Shown here piece by piece: positions 1 through 7,882 of a stretch of DNA of 40,949 bases (positions are counted from its first letter, which is position 1; every line of letters begins with the position of its first letter). Where the stretch lies: assembly GCA_018822105.1 (NCBI GenBank), contig JAHJLB010000052.1, forward strand, positions 1 to 40,949, written 5' to 3'. A program made the position numbers and the translations under genes. This DNA comes from Pseudomonadota bacterium. GTDB taxonomy: Bacteria; Desulfobacterota; Desulfovibrionia; Desulfovibrionales; Desulfovibrionaceae. The notes beneath the pieces are model-generated. The model worked only from the letters and a program-made list of their open reading frames with translations. It did no database searches and was not told the DNA's origin.

Positions 1-204
1 AACCGCGGCCAGGAGTCAACCACTTTCTCGCATCTTGTCTGGAAAAGATCAACCGCCCTGCCTCGCCCCCGGGGCCTGTGCGTTGCGGCGAAGGGGGTTT
101 CTAGGGGAACTGCAGGCGGGAGTCAACACGTTTTTCACCGGAATTACAAAGTATCTCACAAAACCAGACAATTACTGCACGTTGGATAAGCGCCACAACA
201 GCTC

Positions 205-233
205 TTGAACTCAAGGCCCTGCATACCTATAGT
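205..233 (+). promoter_or_regulatory. Sigma-70-type promoter for the AlkD-like gene
   Basis: TTGAAC (205-210) and TATAGT (228-233) are separated by exactly 17 bp, close to the sigma-70 consensus. Transcription would begin near 240, which leaves a leader of about 15 nt before the ATG at 255. The upstream in-frame ATG at 234 directly follows the -10 box and would lie at or before the transcript start, so it is unlikely to be used. The match is by eye only. Confidence 0.6.
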
Positions 234-254
234 ATGCCATCACCGGAGGCGGAG

Positions 255-983
255 ATGTCCGAAACCACAGCCTTGCTGAATTCCTTGCGCGCGGACCTGC
301 TGGCCATGGCCGATCCCGAGCACCGCCAGGGCGCGCGCCGCTTTTTCAAGGAAACCGTCCGCCCCCTTGGCGTGCGCTCCCGCCACTTGAACCGCATCAT
401 GGCCCGCCACTGGCGCCAGGCCAAGGCGCTTCCGCCGGAAGCCTTCATCGCCTTGTGCGACCAGCTATGGGATTCCGGCGTGTTCGAGGAGGCCAGCGTG
501 GCCTGCAAATGGTGCGCGCGCGATCTGCCAGCCCTGGGCCTGGAGGCCTTCGGCACCTTTGAGCGCTGGCTGTCCACGCGCGTGGACAACTGGGCCCACT
601 GCGACGACCTCTCCAGCCACTGCGTCGGCGGTCTGCTCGCCCTGTACCCGGAGACCATCGAGCGCACGGTGCCCTGGCTGACCAGCCCAAACCGCTGGCT
701 GCGCCGGGGTGCGGCAGTGTGCTGCGTGCTGCCCGCCAAGTATGGTTTGTACCTGCACCACGTGTTCCGCGTGGCCGACGTGCTCCTGCTGGACGAGGAC
801 GATCTGGTGCGCAAGGGCTACGGCTGGCTGCTCAAGGAGGCCTCCAAGGCCTGGCCGCGCGAGGTGCTGGAGTTCGTCCTTCCCCGGCGCGGGCGTATGC
901 CCCGCGTGGCCCTGCGCTACGCCATCGAGCATCTGCCCCAGGACTGGCGCAGCCAGGCCATGTCGCCTGCGCAGCCTAAATAA
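255..983 (+). CDS. DNA alkylation repair protein, AlkD-like
   Basis: The 242-aa product resembles the AlkD family of HEAT-like DNA glycosylases, which remove N3- and N7-alkylated purines from DNA in the cytoplasm. Family-like stretches are the early RFFKETVRPLGVR segment, the central VDNWAHCDDLSSH segment carrying acidic/Trp residues, then LLDEDDLVRKGYGWLLKE and the C-terminal MPRVALRYAIEHLP, in the same order as in AlkD. I chose the ATG at 255 because GGAGG lies at 245-249, five bases upstream, and because the promoter -10 box ends at 233; an ATG at 234 is in frame but poorly placed. The gene stands alone with its own promoter and is followed after 65 bp by an AraC-type regulator. Family assignment is firm; the exact lesion specificity cannot be read from sequence. 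Confidence 0.85.
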   Translation: MSETTALLNSLRADLLAMADPEHRQGARRFFKETVRPLGVRSRHLNRIMARHWRQAKALPPEAFIALCDQLWDSGVFEEASVACKWCARDLPALGLEAFGTFERWLSTRVDNWAHCDDLSSHCVGGLLALYPETIERTVPWLTSPNRWLRRGAAVCCVLPAKYGLYLHHVFRVADVLLLDEDDLVRKGYGWLLKEASKAWPREVLEFVLPRRGRMPRVALRYAIEHLPQDWRSQAMSPAQPK

Positions 984-1048
984 ATGAGATTTTCCGTCAA
1001 ACGTTCCGCAGCCGTCTCTGCTAGGACAGCAAGCGGAAGGAACGGCGC

Positions 1049-1945
1049 ATGAAGACGGACACGCACAGACTCTACGCGGAACGGATTCTCCTGGTGCTGC
1101 GGCACGTGCAGAGGCATCTGGACGAGCCCTTGGATCTGGCCGGGTTGGCGGCCCAGGCCTGTTTCTCGGTGTCCCATTTCCACCGCGTCTTCAAAGGCAT
1201 GCTCGGCGAGACCATCATGGACCATGTGCGGCGCATCCGCCTGGAGCGGGCCTGCGTGCAGCTCATCACGGGCAGCGCAAACGTGACGGACATCGCCCTG
1301 GATGCCGGATACGACTCCCTGGAGGCCTTCAGCCGCTCCTTCCGCAAGACCTTTGGCCTCTCGCCGTCCGCCTGCCGGAAGCAGGGCGACCGCCCGCGCT
1401 TTCCCGCAGCGCCTTCAGGCGTGCACTACGCCAGCGGCGAGCTTGTGGAGATCATCCTCAGCGACACAGGAGAAGCCTTCATGAACGTTCGCATCGAGAC
1501 TTTGCCGGAACGCCGGCTGGCCATGGTCCGCGCCCAAGGCCCCTACATGGAGTCCGCGCCCAAGGCCTGGGGAGCGCTGTGCGCCTATGCCCAGCGGAAG
1601 AACCTCTTTGGTCCGCAGACCCTGCTCATCGGCATCAGCCACGACGACCCTTCTGTCACCGCGCCCGGGGACATCCGCTACGACGCCGCCATCCCCGTGG
1701 AGAGCCATGTGCTTGTGGAACCGCCCGTCAGCATCGGCACCCTGCCAGGCGGCGAGTATGCAGTCATCAGCCACCAGGGGCCCCACGAGGGGCTTGAGGA
1801 GGCCTATGGCGCCATCATGGGCCGGTGGCTGCCCCAAAGCGGGCGCGAAATGCGCGACAGCCCGAGCTTTGAGATCTACCGCAACACCCTCTCCAGCACC
1901 CCGCCAGAGCAGCTCCTGACGGACATCCACATCCCGTTGAAATAG
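1049..1945 (+). CDS. AraC-family transcriptional regulator with GyrI-like effector domain
   Basis: The 298-aa protein starts with two helix-turn-helix units of the AraC/XylS type at about residues 10-110, including FSVSHFHRVFKGMLGE, RRIRLERACVQL and GYDSLEAFSRSFRKTFGLSP. A GyrI-like small-molecule-binding domain follows at about residues 145-298. This domain order (AraC at the N terminus, GyrI at the C terminus) is that of the SoxS/Rob-like regulators with a built-in ligand sensor. RBS-like GGAAGGAACG precedes the ATG at 1049. It lies downstream of the AlkD-like gene on the same strand with a 65-bp gap and could be co-transcribed with it. Its targets and ligand are not apparent. A strong hairpin terminator follows the stop. 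Confidence 0.9.
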   Translation: MKTDTHRLYAERILLVLRHVQRHLDEPLDLAGLAAQACFSVSHFHRVFKGMLGETIMDHVRRIRLERACVQLITGSANVTDIALDAGYDSLEAFSRSFRKTFGLSPSACRKQGDRPRFPAAPSGVHYASGELVEIILSDTGEAFMNVRIETLPERRLAMVRAQGPYMESAPKAWGALCAYAQRKNLFGPQTLLIGISHDDPSVTAPGDIRYDAAIPVESHVLVEPPVSIGTLPGGEYAVISHQGPHEGLEEAYGAIMGRWLPQSGREMRDSPSFEIYRNTLSSTPPEQLLTDIHIPLK

Positions 1946-1957
1946 CGCAACGAAAAT

Positions 1958-1982
1958 GGGCGGCCGTTGGGCCGCCCTTGCG
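1958..1982. terminator. Bidirectional intrinsic terminator between the AraC-type gene and asnS
   Basis: An 8-bp perfect GC stem, GGGCGGCC paired with GGCCGCCC around a GTTG loop (1958-1977), sits between two convergent stop codons. On the minus strand it is followed by ATTTTCG, and on the plus strand by TTGCGC. It probably ends both transcripts. Confidence 0.75.
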
Positions 1983-3365
1983 CTAGAACTCCAGGTTCCG
2001 CGGGGTTCGCGGAAAGGGAATGACATCGCGGATGTTTGCGATGCCGGTGACCAGCATGAGCAGACGCTCGAACCCCAGGCCGAAGCCTGCGTGCGGCGCG
2101 CTGCCGTAGCGCCGTGAATCCAGGTACCACCAGTAGGGTTCGCTGGGCAGGCCGGCCTCGGCCATGCGCCGGGAAAGCACCTCCAGGCGCTCCTCGCGCT
2201 GGCTGCCGCCCACCAGCTCGCCGATGCGCGGCACAAGCAGGTCCATGGCCGCCACCGTGGCCCCGTCGTCATTGAGGCGCATGTAGAAGGCCTTGATTTC
2301 CTTGGGGTAATCATGAACGATGACCGGGCTCTTGAAGTGCTCCTCGCACAAAAAGCGCTCGTGTTCGGTCTGCAGGTCCGAGCCTTCATGCACCGGAAAT
2401 TCGAAGCTGCGGCCCGAGGCCTGGAGCACACGGATGGCCTCGGCGTGGGGCAGGCGCACAAAGGGCTTGTCCAAAATGCCCGTGAGCGTGGCCATGAGGG
2501 TCTTGTCCACGAAGCTGACGAACAGGGCCAGGTCCTCGGCGCAGTGCGTCAGGGCGTGGCGCACCAGGCCGCAGACCAGCGCCTCGGCCAGGTCCATGTC
2601 CTCGGCAAGGTCGGCGAAGGCCATCTCCGGCTCCACCATCCAGAATTCCGCCGCGTGCTTGGGGGTGTTGGAGTTCTCGGCCCGGAAGGTGGGGCCGAAG
2701 GTGTAGACGTCGCCCAGGGCCAGGGCCAGCATCTCGGCCTCCAGCTGCCCGGACACAGTGAGGCCCGCCGCGCGCCCGAAGAATTCCGCCGCCTCGCGCT
2801 CCACAGGGGACAGCGCCGCAACCGCTTCCGGCTCCAGGCTGCTCACGCGGAACATCTCGCCCGCGCCCTCGCAGTCCGAGCCGGTAAGGATGGGCGCATG
2901 GATGTGCGCGAAGCCGCGCTCGCGGAAGAACCCGTGCACGGCCAGGGCCATCTCCGAGCGGATGCGCAGCATGGCCCCGTACTTGTTGGTGCGCGGACGC
3001 AGGTGGGCGATGGTGCGCAGGAACTCGTCCGAATGGCGCTTCTTCTGCAGGGGATAGGTCTCAGGGTCGGCCTCGCCGTACACGGTGAGGGCGCTGACCC
3101 GGACCTCCCATTTCTGCCCGGCAGCGGGCGAGGCCACAAGCTCGCCCGCAACGGCGCAGGCCGCGCCCGTGTTCAGACGCTCCAGCAGGGGCGAGAGCTC
3201 CCGGCTGTGGTCCACCAGAGCCTGCACGTTCCCAAGGCAGGAGCCGTCGTTGAGTTCCAGAAAGGAAAAGCCCTTGGAATCGCGCCTGGTGCGCACCCAG
3301 CCCTTGAGCAGCACCGGCCCGCCCTGCCCGCTCGCCAGAATGTCCTTGACCCGTGATCTGCGCAT
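1983..3365 (-). CDS. asnS: Asparagine-tRNA ligase
   Basis: The 460-aa class II aminoacyl-tRNA synthetase charges tRNA-Asn with asparagine. The N-terminal OB-fold anticodon-binding domain covers about residues 1-110 (LKGWVRTRRDSKGFSFLELNDGS). The catalytic core shows motif 2-like FGPTFRAENSNTPKHAAEFWMVEPE and motif 3 GFGLGFERLLMLVTGI near the C terminus. The pattern ENSNTPKHAAEFWMVEPEM is typical of AsnRS rather than AspRS. The ATG at 3365 has AGGAGG five bases upstream; an earlier out-of-frame ATG at 3369 is ignored. It is monocistronic, divergent from ftsY, with its own promoter and a shared terminator downstream. Confidence 0.96.
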   Translation of the reverse strand: MRRSRVKDILASGQGGPVLLKGWVRTRRDSKGFSFLELNDGSCLGNVQALVDHSRELSPLLERLNTGAACAVAGELVASPAAGQKWEVRVSALTVYGEADPETYPLQKKRHSDEFLRTIAHLRPRTNKYGAMLRIRSEMALAVHGFFRERGFAHIHAPILTGSDCEGAGEMFRVSSLEPEAVAALSPVEREAAEFFGRAAGLTVSGQLEAEMLALALGDVYTFGPTFRAENSNTPKHAAEFWMVEPEMAFADLAEDMDLAEALVCGLVRHALTHCAEDLALFVSFVDKTLMATLTGILDKPFVRLPHAEAIRVLQASGRSFEFPVHEGSDLQTEHERFLCEEHFKSPVIVHDYPKEIKAFYMRLNDDGATVAAMDLLVPRIGELVGGSQREERLEVLSRRMAEAGLPSEPYWWYLDSRRYGSAPHAGFGLGFERLLMLVTGIANIRDVIPFPRTPRNLEF

Positions 3366-3386
3366 GCATTCCTCCTGTGTCGCCCT

Positions 3387-3415
3387 CTTCTAGTGCCCTT
3401 CCGTCCGGATTTCAA
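3387..3415 (-). promoter_or_regulatory. Sigma-70-type promoter for asnS
   Basis: On the minus strand TTGAAA (3415-3410) and TAGAAG (3392-3387) are 17 bp apart. It lies about 20 bp before the asnS start, which has an AGGAGG Shine-Dalgarno sequence. It is back to back with the ftsY promoter, with only 5 bp between the two -35 boxes. Confidence 0.6.
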
Positions 3416-3420
3416 CAGAG

Positions 3421-3449
3421 TTGCGTCATGCCCGAACCTGGGGTAGAAA
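3421..3449 (+). promoter_or_regulatory. Sigma-70-type promoter for ftsY
   Basis: TTGCGT (3421-3426) and TAGAAA (3444-3449) have a 17-bp spacer. The ftsY ATG is 30 bp further on, preceded by AAAGGGGAA. The two boxes are moderate matches to the consensus. Confidence 0.5.
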
Positions 3450-3479
3450 CGCCGCCACACACCGAGCAAAGGGGAACGC

Positions 3480-4865
3480 ATGGGGTTTTTCACAAAGGTC
3501 AAGAAGCTCTGGGGCAACGAAGAGCCCGCCACAACGCCAGCCGAGGCGCAGAACCAGGGCGCTTTGATACAGGCTGAGCCCTTTTTGGGCGCCGATGCCC
3601 AGGCATCCGGCGTTCAGGCAGACGTCCCCCAGGGCGCCGCCCAGAGCGGGCCGGCGGAACTCTCCCAGGCCTGGCGCGAGTCCTTTGCCGCCGCCCTGAC
3701 CTCGGACCGCGCGAGAATTTCCGAATGGCTCGGCCTGCTTCTGGCGGACATAGACGCCTGCGGGCCGTTGCTCTGGCAGCGGCTGCGCTTCCTCTTCGCC
3801 ACCCTGGGCGCGCCCGGGGCCGAAGGCGAGGCCTTCATCACGGAATTCGCGGCCTGGTCCCAGGCCATGAGCCTGCAGTCGTCCGAGGACATCCGCTCCG
3901 AACTGCGCTACCGCCTCATCCTGGCCCTGGACCTGGAGCAGGAGGAAGAGGAGCGCAAGAGCATCTTCCAGAAATTCACCCGGGGCCTGGCCCAGACCAA
4001 GGCCCGCTTCGCCTCCGGCCTGGGCGCGCTGTTCGGCCGCTCCGGCGGCCTGGACCCGGCCTTCTGGGAGGAGCTGGAGGAGATCTTCATCCTGGCGGAC
4101 ATGGGCTCCGAGGCCACGCAGAAGCTGCTCGTGAACCTCAAGCAGCGCGCCCGCAACATGGGCGTCACCGAGGCCGCGATGTTCAAGGACGTCCTGGGCT
4201 GCGAGTTGGAGGAGCTCTTCCCCCTGCCGAAGAAACCCAAGGTGGCCGCCCCGCCCGAGGTGGTCATGATGGTCGGCGTCAACGGGGTGGGCAAGACCAC
4301 CACCATCGCCAAGCTGGCATACCGCGCCAGGCTCCAGGGCCGCAAGGTGCTCATCGCCGCTGGCGACACCTTCCGCGCCGCGGCCATCGGACAGCTGGAG
4401 ATCTGGGCCGGGCGCGTGGGCGCGGGCATCTTCGCCAAGGCCGAGGGCGCCGATCCGGCCGCCGTGGCCTTCGAGGCCGTGGACAAGGCCCAGCGCGAGG
4501 GCTTTGACCTAGTGCTGCTGGACACCGCAGGCCGCCTGCACACCAAGGTCAACCTCATGGAGGAGCTGCGCAAGGTCAAGCGCGTGCTGGACAAAAAGCT
4601 GCCCGGCGCCCCGCACAAGGTCGTGCTGGTCATCGACGCCACCACGGGCCAGAACGCCCTGTCCCAGACCAAGCTGTTCCACGAGGCCGTGGGCGTGGAC
4701 GAGATCGTGCTGACCAAGCTGGACGGCACGGCCAAGGGCGGGGTCATGGTTGCCGTGGCCATCACCCATAAGCTGCCCATAAGCTTCGTGGGCTTGGGCG
4801 AGAAGATGGAGGACTTGCGCCCCTTCGTGGGCGAGGACTTCGCCAAGGCCCTGCTGAACGACTAG
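3480..4865 (+). CDS. ftsY: Signal recognition particle receptor FtsY
   Basis: The 461-aa GTPase docks SRP-bound ribosomes at the inner membrane for co-translational protein insertion. After a short MGFFTKVKKLW amphipathic start comes a variable linker to about residue 165, then the helical N domain (FTRGLAQTKARFASGL) and the G domain. G-domain motifs are GVNGVGKTTT at 266-275, DTFRAAA, DTAGRLHTKVNLMEEL and TKLDGTAKGG. The C terminus (GLGEKMEDLRPFVGEDFAKALL) is also typical. The linker has an unusual compact helical stretch around residues 60-150 rather than only the acidic A region. It has its own promoter and converges on the DUF3124 gene. Confidence 0.96.
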   Translation: MGFFTKVKKLWGNEEPATTPAEAQNQGALIQAEPFLGADAQASGVQADVPQGAAQSGPAELSQAWRESFAAALTSDRARISEWLGLLLADIDACGPLLWQRLRFLFATLGAPGAEGEAFITEFAAWSQAMSLQSSEDIRSELRYRLILALDLEQEEEERKSIFQKFTRGLAQTKARFASGLGALFGRSGGLDPAFWEELEEIFILADMGSEATQKLLVNLKQRARNMGVTEAAMFKDVLGCELEELFPLPKKPKVAAPPEVVMMVGVNGVGKTTTIAKLAYRARLQGRKVLIAAGDTFRAAAIGQLEIWAGRVGAGIFAKAEGADPAAVAFEAVDKAQREGFDLVLLDTAGRLHTKVNLMEELRKVKRVLDKKLPGAPHKVVLVIDATTGQNALSQTKLFHEAVGVDEIVLTKLDGTAKGGVMVAVAITHKLPISFVGLGEKMEDLRPFVGEDFAKALLND

Positions 4866-4876
4866 CGCCTTGCGGC

Positions 4877-5344
4877 CTACTCTTTCACGACCACGCCACG
4901 GTTGATGTAGGAAATGCCCAGGTTGTTGCTTGAGCTGATCATCACGGCCTCGACCAGAGGCTCATTGATGATCTCGTCGTTCGAAGTCCAGCGCACCAGG
5001 AAGGACGCGCCAACGCCGCCCTCCTTGTCCTTCTCCTCCACCACGAACTCGCGCGCTGAAATCGGCCCGATGACCACCGGCGCGGCAAGATAGCGCCGCA
5101 AAAGCTTCCCGTCCGTTCCGTGGTAGTCCACAGCGGTCACGGTCAAAGGGCGCCTGGTGTCGAGGTTGCGCACCACGAGGGTCACGGTCAGGTCCACCTG
5201 GCGGGTCTTCAGGCCGTGGTAGATGTGCGAGGAGCAGGGCACATACTGGGTCTGTCCCTTGGACATCTCGGCCCGGCCGTCGCTGGCGGCTGCCAGGAAC
5301 AGCAACGCGGCGCAGATCAATGCAGCATGCAACGGTCGAAACAT
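4877..5344 (-). CDS. DUF3124 domain exported protein
   Basis: A 155-aa protein of unknown function. An N-terminal hydrophobic stretch (LHAALICAALLFLAAASDGRA) reads as a Sec signal peptide with a cleavage site after the Ala-rich end, so the mature protein is probably periplasmic. The remainder fits DUF3124, with the conserved YVPCSSHIYHG near the mature start and a beta-rich body ending in GISYINRGVVV. I start at the ATG at 5344 because GGGGAAGAG lies just upstream; the in-frame ATG at 5359 has no close Shine-Dalgarno sequence. It follows the pseudouridine synthase on the same strand after 35 bp and may share its transcript. No biochemical role is known to me. Confidence 0.75.
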   Translation of the reverse strand: MFRPLHAALICAALLFLAAASDGRAEMSKGQTQYVPCSSHIYHGLKTRQVDLTVTLVVRNLDTRRPLTVTAVDYHGTDGKLLRRYLAAPVVIGPISAREFVVEEKDKEGGVGASFLVRWTSNDEIINEPLVEAVMISSSNNLGISYINRGVVVKE

Positions 5345-5379
5345 GGTCTCTTCCCCCATTGTTCAGGTAAGCCTCCCGA

Positions 5380-6243
5380 TCAGATAATGGACGGCTCCGG
5401 CCAGTCCGCCGCGGCTTCGGCCTCGAAGCGCGGAAACACGATGCGCCGGTGGTGCAGGTACAGCCGCGCGGCCCGGGCATTGCCCTCGCCATACAGCGGG
5501 TCGCCCAGGATGGGCAGCATGGCCGCGGCCAGATGCGCGCGGATCTGGTGCCGGGCCCCGGTATAGATCTGCACGCGCACACGGGTCAGCCCGCCGGGGA
5601 GCTCGGCCTCGGGCCAGACGTAGGTCCAGTTCTTCGGGTCCGAGTCCAGCCGCGCCAGAACCCGCGTGCGCTTGCGGTCCTCGGCGTCCAGCGAGCGCCT
5701 GAGTTCCAGCGGCTCATCCAGCGCGCCAAGCACCACGGCGACATACTCCTTGACCACCTTCAGGGCGTCCAGGGCCATGTAGTCCTTTACCGCCGTGGGC
5801 TTGAGCGCCACCAGGAGCAGGCCCGAGGTGAGGTAGTCCAGGCGGTTCAGCAGCACGGGCTGGGCGTCCGGGAAGAGCTCCGGCAGGAGCGCCTCCACGC
5901 AGGGCTCCGTGCGCCCGCTGATGGCCGCGCTGTGCATGCCGGCAGGCTTCAGCAGGGCGGCGAAGCTCATGGTGCGCTTGACGATGCGCAGCTTGGGCGC
6001 AGGCCCGGCGAACACCTCCGCCGGCAGCAGATCGATGCGCTGGCCCTGGAGCACCTTGAGGCCTGACGCGGCAGGCCTGCCCTGCACCAGCACCCGGCCG
6101 GACTCGATGAGCCGCCGCCGCAGGCGCAGGCTTGCTTCCGGCAGAAGCTGTCCCAGCGCCTTGTCCAATCTCTGGGCGTGTCTGCCCTGGTCCACGACGA
6201 CGTATTGCGCTGCGTGCGCATCCTTGTGCTGAGTATCCATCAC
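5380..6243 (-). CDS. RluA-family pseudouridine synthase
   Basis: The 287-aa protein has an S4 RNA-binding domain at about residues 20-80 (RLDKALGQLLPEAS, RRRLIESGRVLVQGR) followed by an RluA-type catalytic domain that isomerises uridine to pseudouridine in rRNA or tRNA. The catalytic motif reads LLNRLDYLTSGLLL: the catalytic aspartate is D136, but the usual His of HRLD is Asn133. The second conserved block VQIYTGARHQIRAHLA and GDPLYGEG are present. The target site cannot be assigned (RluA, RluC and RluD subfamilies overlap). It is divergent from the damaged gene at 6369. Two consecutive Met codons (6243, 6240) could each serve as start; AAGGTG lies upstream. Confidence 0.88.
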   Translation of the reverse strand: MMDTQHKDAHAAQYVVVDQGRHAQRLDKALGQLLPEASLRLRRRLIESGRVLVQGRPAASGLKVLQGQRIDLLPAEVFAGPAPKLRIVKRTMSFAALLKPAGMHSAAISGRTEPCVEALLPELFPDAQPVLLNRLDYLTSGLLLVALKPTAVKDYMALDALKVVKEYVAVVLGALDEPLELRRSLDAEDRKRTRVLARLDSDPKNWTYVWPEAELPGGLTRVRVQIYTGARHQIRAHLAAAMLPILGDPLYGEGNARAARLYLHHRRIVFPRFEAEAAADWPEPSII

Positions 6244-6296
6244 GACACCTTACGCGTTGCTTGAGCGAACAGCAACCGCCAAGCGGGCGCACGCTT

Positions 6297-6325
6297 TTGA
6301 CGCCGGGCCCAAAACATCCTAGAAG
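6297..6325 (+). promoter_or_regulatory. Sigma-70-type promoter of the permease-addAB run
   Basis: TTGACG (6297-6302) and TAGAAG (6320-6325) have a 17-bp spacer. The ATG of the damaged gene follows at 6369 with AGGAG upstream. Because the following genes are overlapping or nearly so, this may be the main promoter for EamA, addA and addB. Confidence 0.5.
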
Positions 6326-6368
6326 CTTGTGGTGCAGTCCACCCAGCAACCCCAGGAGCAGCAAGCCC

Positions 6369-6961
6369 ATGCCCTTCAATGTTCTCTGGCTGTCCCAGGC
6401 GGACATCGACACCCGCGGCATCACCAGGCCGGAGATCATGGACGAAGTGGTGCGCGGCTTTGTGAACCAGTGGCAGGGCGACATCGTAATGCCCGCCAAG
6501 ATCGTCATCCCCCCCGGAAGGACTGCGCCACGCCCAAGGACTGCGTGTCCGGGGGCGGCAACGGGGGGACCGACGTGAGCATCGCCTGCTCGCCCAACGT
6601 GGAGAATCACGAGCGCTTTGTGCAGGCCCAGCGGCTGAAGCCGGGCTCTCTGGCCATCTCCGTGGACGACGACTCGGCCTTTGACACCGGGATCATGAAC
6701 GGGGCCGCCAGATTCACCGTGGACAACGCCGGGCAGCATGTCTGGCCCCAGGAGCATGGGGTGTATTTCCAGAACGGCCACCCCGTGGAGTCGGGCCTGC
6801 ATTCCGACCTGGGCGAGGTCTGCGCCGGGACGAAGGTCGGGCTGCGCATGGTCCGCCGCGCAGCCGTGCTCCTGGGCATCGCCCTGGACGACGTCATGAC
6901 CGGTCGTCCCATTTGCCAGAAGGCCCTTGCGCGCAACGTCAGCACCTTCGTCCAGCTGTAG
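6369..6961 (+). pseudogene. Ornithine cyclodeaminase/mu-crystallin family, deleted and frameshifted
   Basis: The reading frame opens at 6369 with an ornithine cyclodeaminase-like N terminus (LSQADIDTRGITRPEIMDEVVRGF, then VMPAKIVIPP), and stops at 6578. A second frame, entered somewhere between about 6509 and 6550, carries the C-terminal part of the same family (FVQAQRLKPGSLAISVDDDSAF, then SDLGEVCAGTKVGLR and IALDDVMTGRPICQKAL) and ends at 6961. The two parts together make only about 190 residues, whereas the family runs about 320-380. The whole NAD-binding Rossmann core with its glycine motif is missing. A run of seven C residues (6509-6515) marks the likely frame slip. The family enzymes convert ornithine to proline or act as amino-acid dehydrogenases; this copy should be inactive. 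It keeps a plausible promoter and ends 3 bp before the permease start. Confidence 0.75.
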
Positions 6962-6964
6962 GCC

Positions 6965-7882
6965 ATGCAGGTCCGCGGCTACCTCTTTGTCCTCTGCGCC
7001 GCGGCGCTCTGGGCGTTCATCGGCCCCCTGTCCAAGCAGGCCATTGCCCTTGGCGTGGCCCCTCTGGAGGCAGCCTTCTGGCGCTCGGCGATCGGCTGGA
7101 CGCTGTTCGCCGCCCACGCCCTGGGCACCCGCTCCTGGAGGCTTGCGCCGCGCGACGCTCCCGCTGTGGCGGCCTTTGGCGTCTTTGGCGTGGCCACGCT
7201 CTTCGGGGCCTACATCCTGGCCGTCCATTTTGTGGGCGCGGCCCTGGCCTCGGTGCTCCTGTACACCGCCCCGGCCTGGGTGGCGCTGCTGGCCTGGATC
7301 ATCCTGGGCGAAACCATGACCGCCAACAAGATCCTGGCCCTGTCCATGACCCTTGCCGGCGTGGCCTGCGTGAGCCTCGGCCCCTCGCTCTTGAGCGGCC
7401 AGGGCCTGGAGGCCGTGAACCTGCCGGGGGTCCTCCTGGGGCTTCTGTCCGGCCTGAGCTACGCCACCTATTACATCTTCGGCAAACGCTACCTTATCCG
7501 CTACGCCACCCCCACCCTGTTCCTCTACGCCCTGCCCGTGGGCTGCCTGTGCCTTTTGCCCTTCCTTTCCAAAGGCCCTTTCGGACCCAAGCCCTGGCAG
7601 GCCTGGCTGACCCTCTTCGCCCTGGGCCTGTGCACCACCTATGGCGCCTACAGCGTCTATTACGCAGGCCTGCGCATCCTTTCGGCCACGCGCACGTCCA
7701 TCGTGGCCACCCTGGAGCCCGTGCTGGCCGCAGCCCTGGCCTATGCCTGGTGGGGCGAGCGCTTCGACTTGGCGGGCTACGCGGGCAGCGCCCTGATCCT
7801 GGCGGCGGTGCTCTGCACCATCCTGGGCGGCGACGGGCGAAAGGCCGCCAGGCTTGAGCCTGCGACCGAGGCGGGCGCATGA
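6965..7882 (+). CDS. EamA/DMT-superfamily inner-membrane transporter
   Basis: The 305-aa protein has about ten hydrophobic transmembrane stretches arranged as two repeated EamA halves (about residues 3-140 and 150-290), the pattern of drug/metabolite exporters. The half-ends LLYTAPAWVALLAWIILGETMT and ATLEPVLAAALAYAWWGERFD are the classical EamA signature, each followed by a final helix. These carriers usually export amino acids or small metabolites; the substrate is not visible here. The start lies 3 bp after the end of the damaged cyclodeaminase-like gene, with no good Shine-Dalgarno of its own, so it was probably translated by coupling. Its TGA overlaps the addA ATG as ATGA. Confidence 0.9.
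   Translation: MQVRGYLFVLCAAALWAFIGPLSKQAIALGVAPLEAAFWRSAIGWTLFAAHALGTRSWRLAPRDAPAVAAFGVFGVATLFGAYILAVHFVGAALASVLLYTAPAWVALLAWIILGETMTANKILALSMTLAGVACVSLGPSLLSGQGLEAVNLPGVLLGLLSGLSYATYYIFGKRYLIRYATPTLFLYALPVGCLCLLPFLSKGPFGPKPWQAWLTLFALGLCTTYGAYSVYYAGLRILSATRTSIVATLEPVLAAALAYAWWGERFDLAGYAGSALILAAVLCTILGGDGRKAARLEPATEAGA

Noticed and set aside
12-127. GGAGTCAAC repeated at 12-20 and 119-127
   Set aside because: Nine bases twice in 120 bp, without further similarity or hairpin, can arise by chance.
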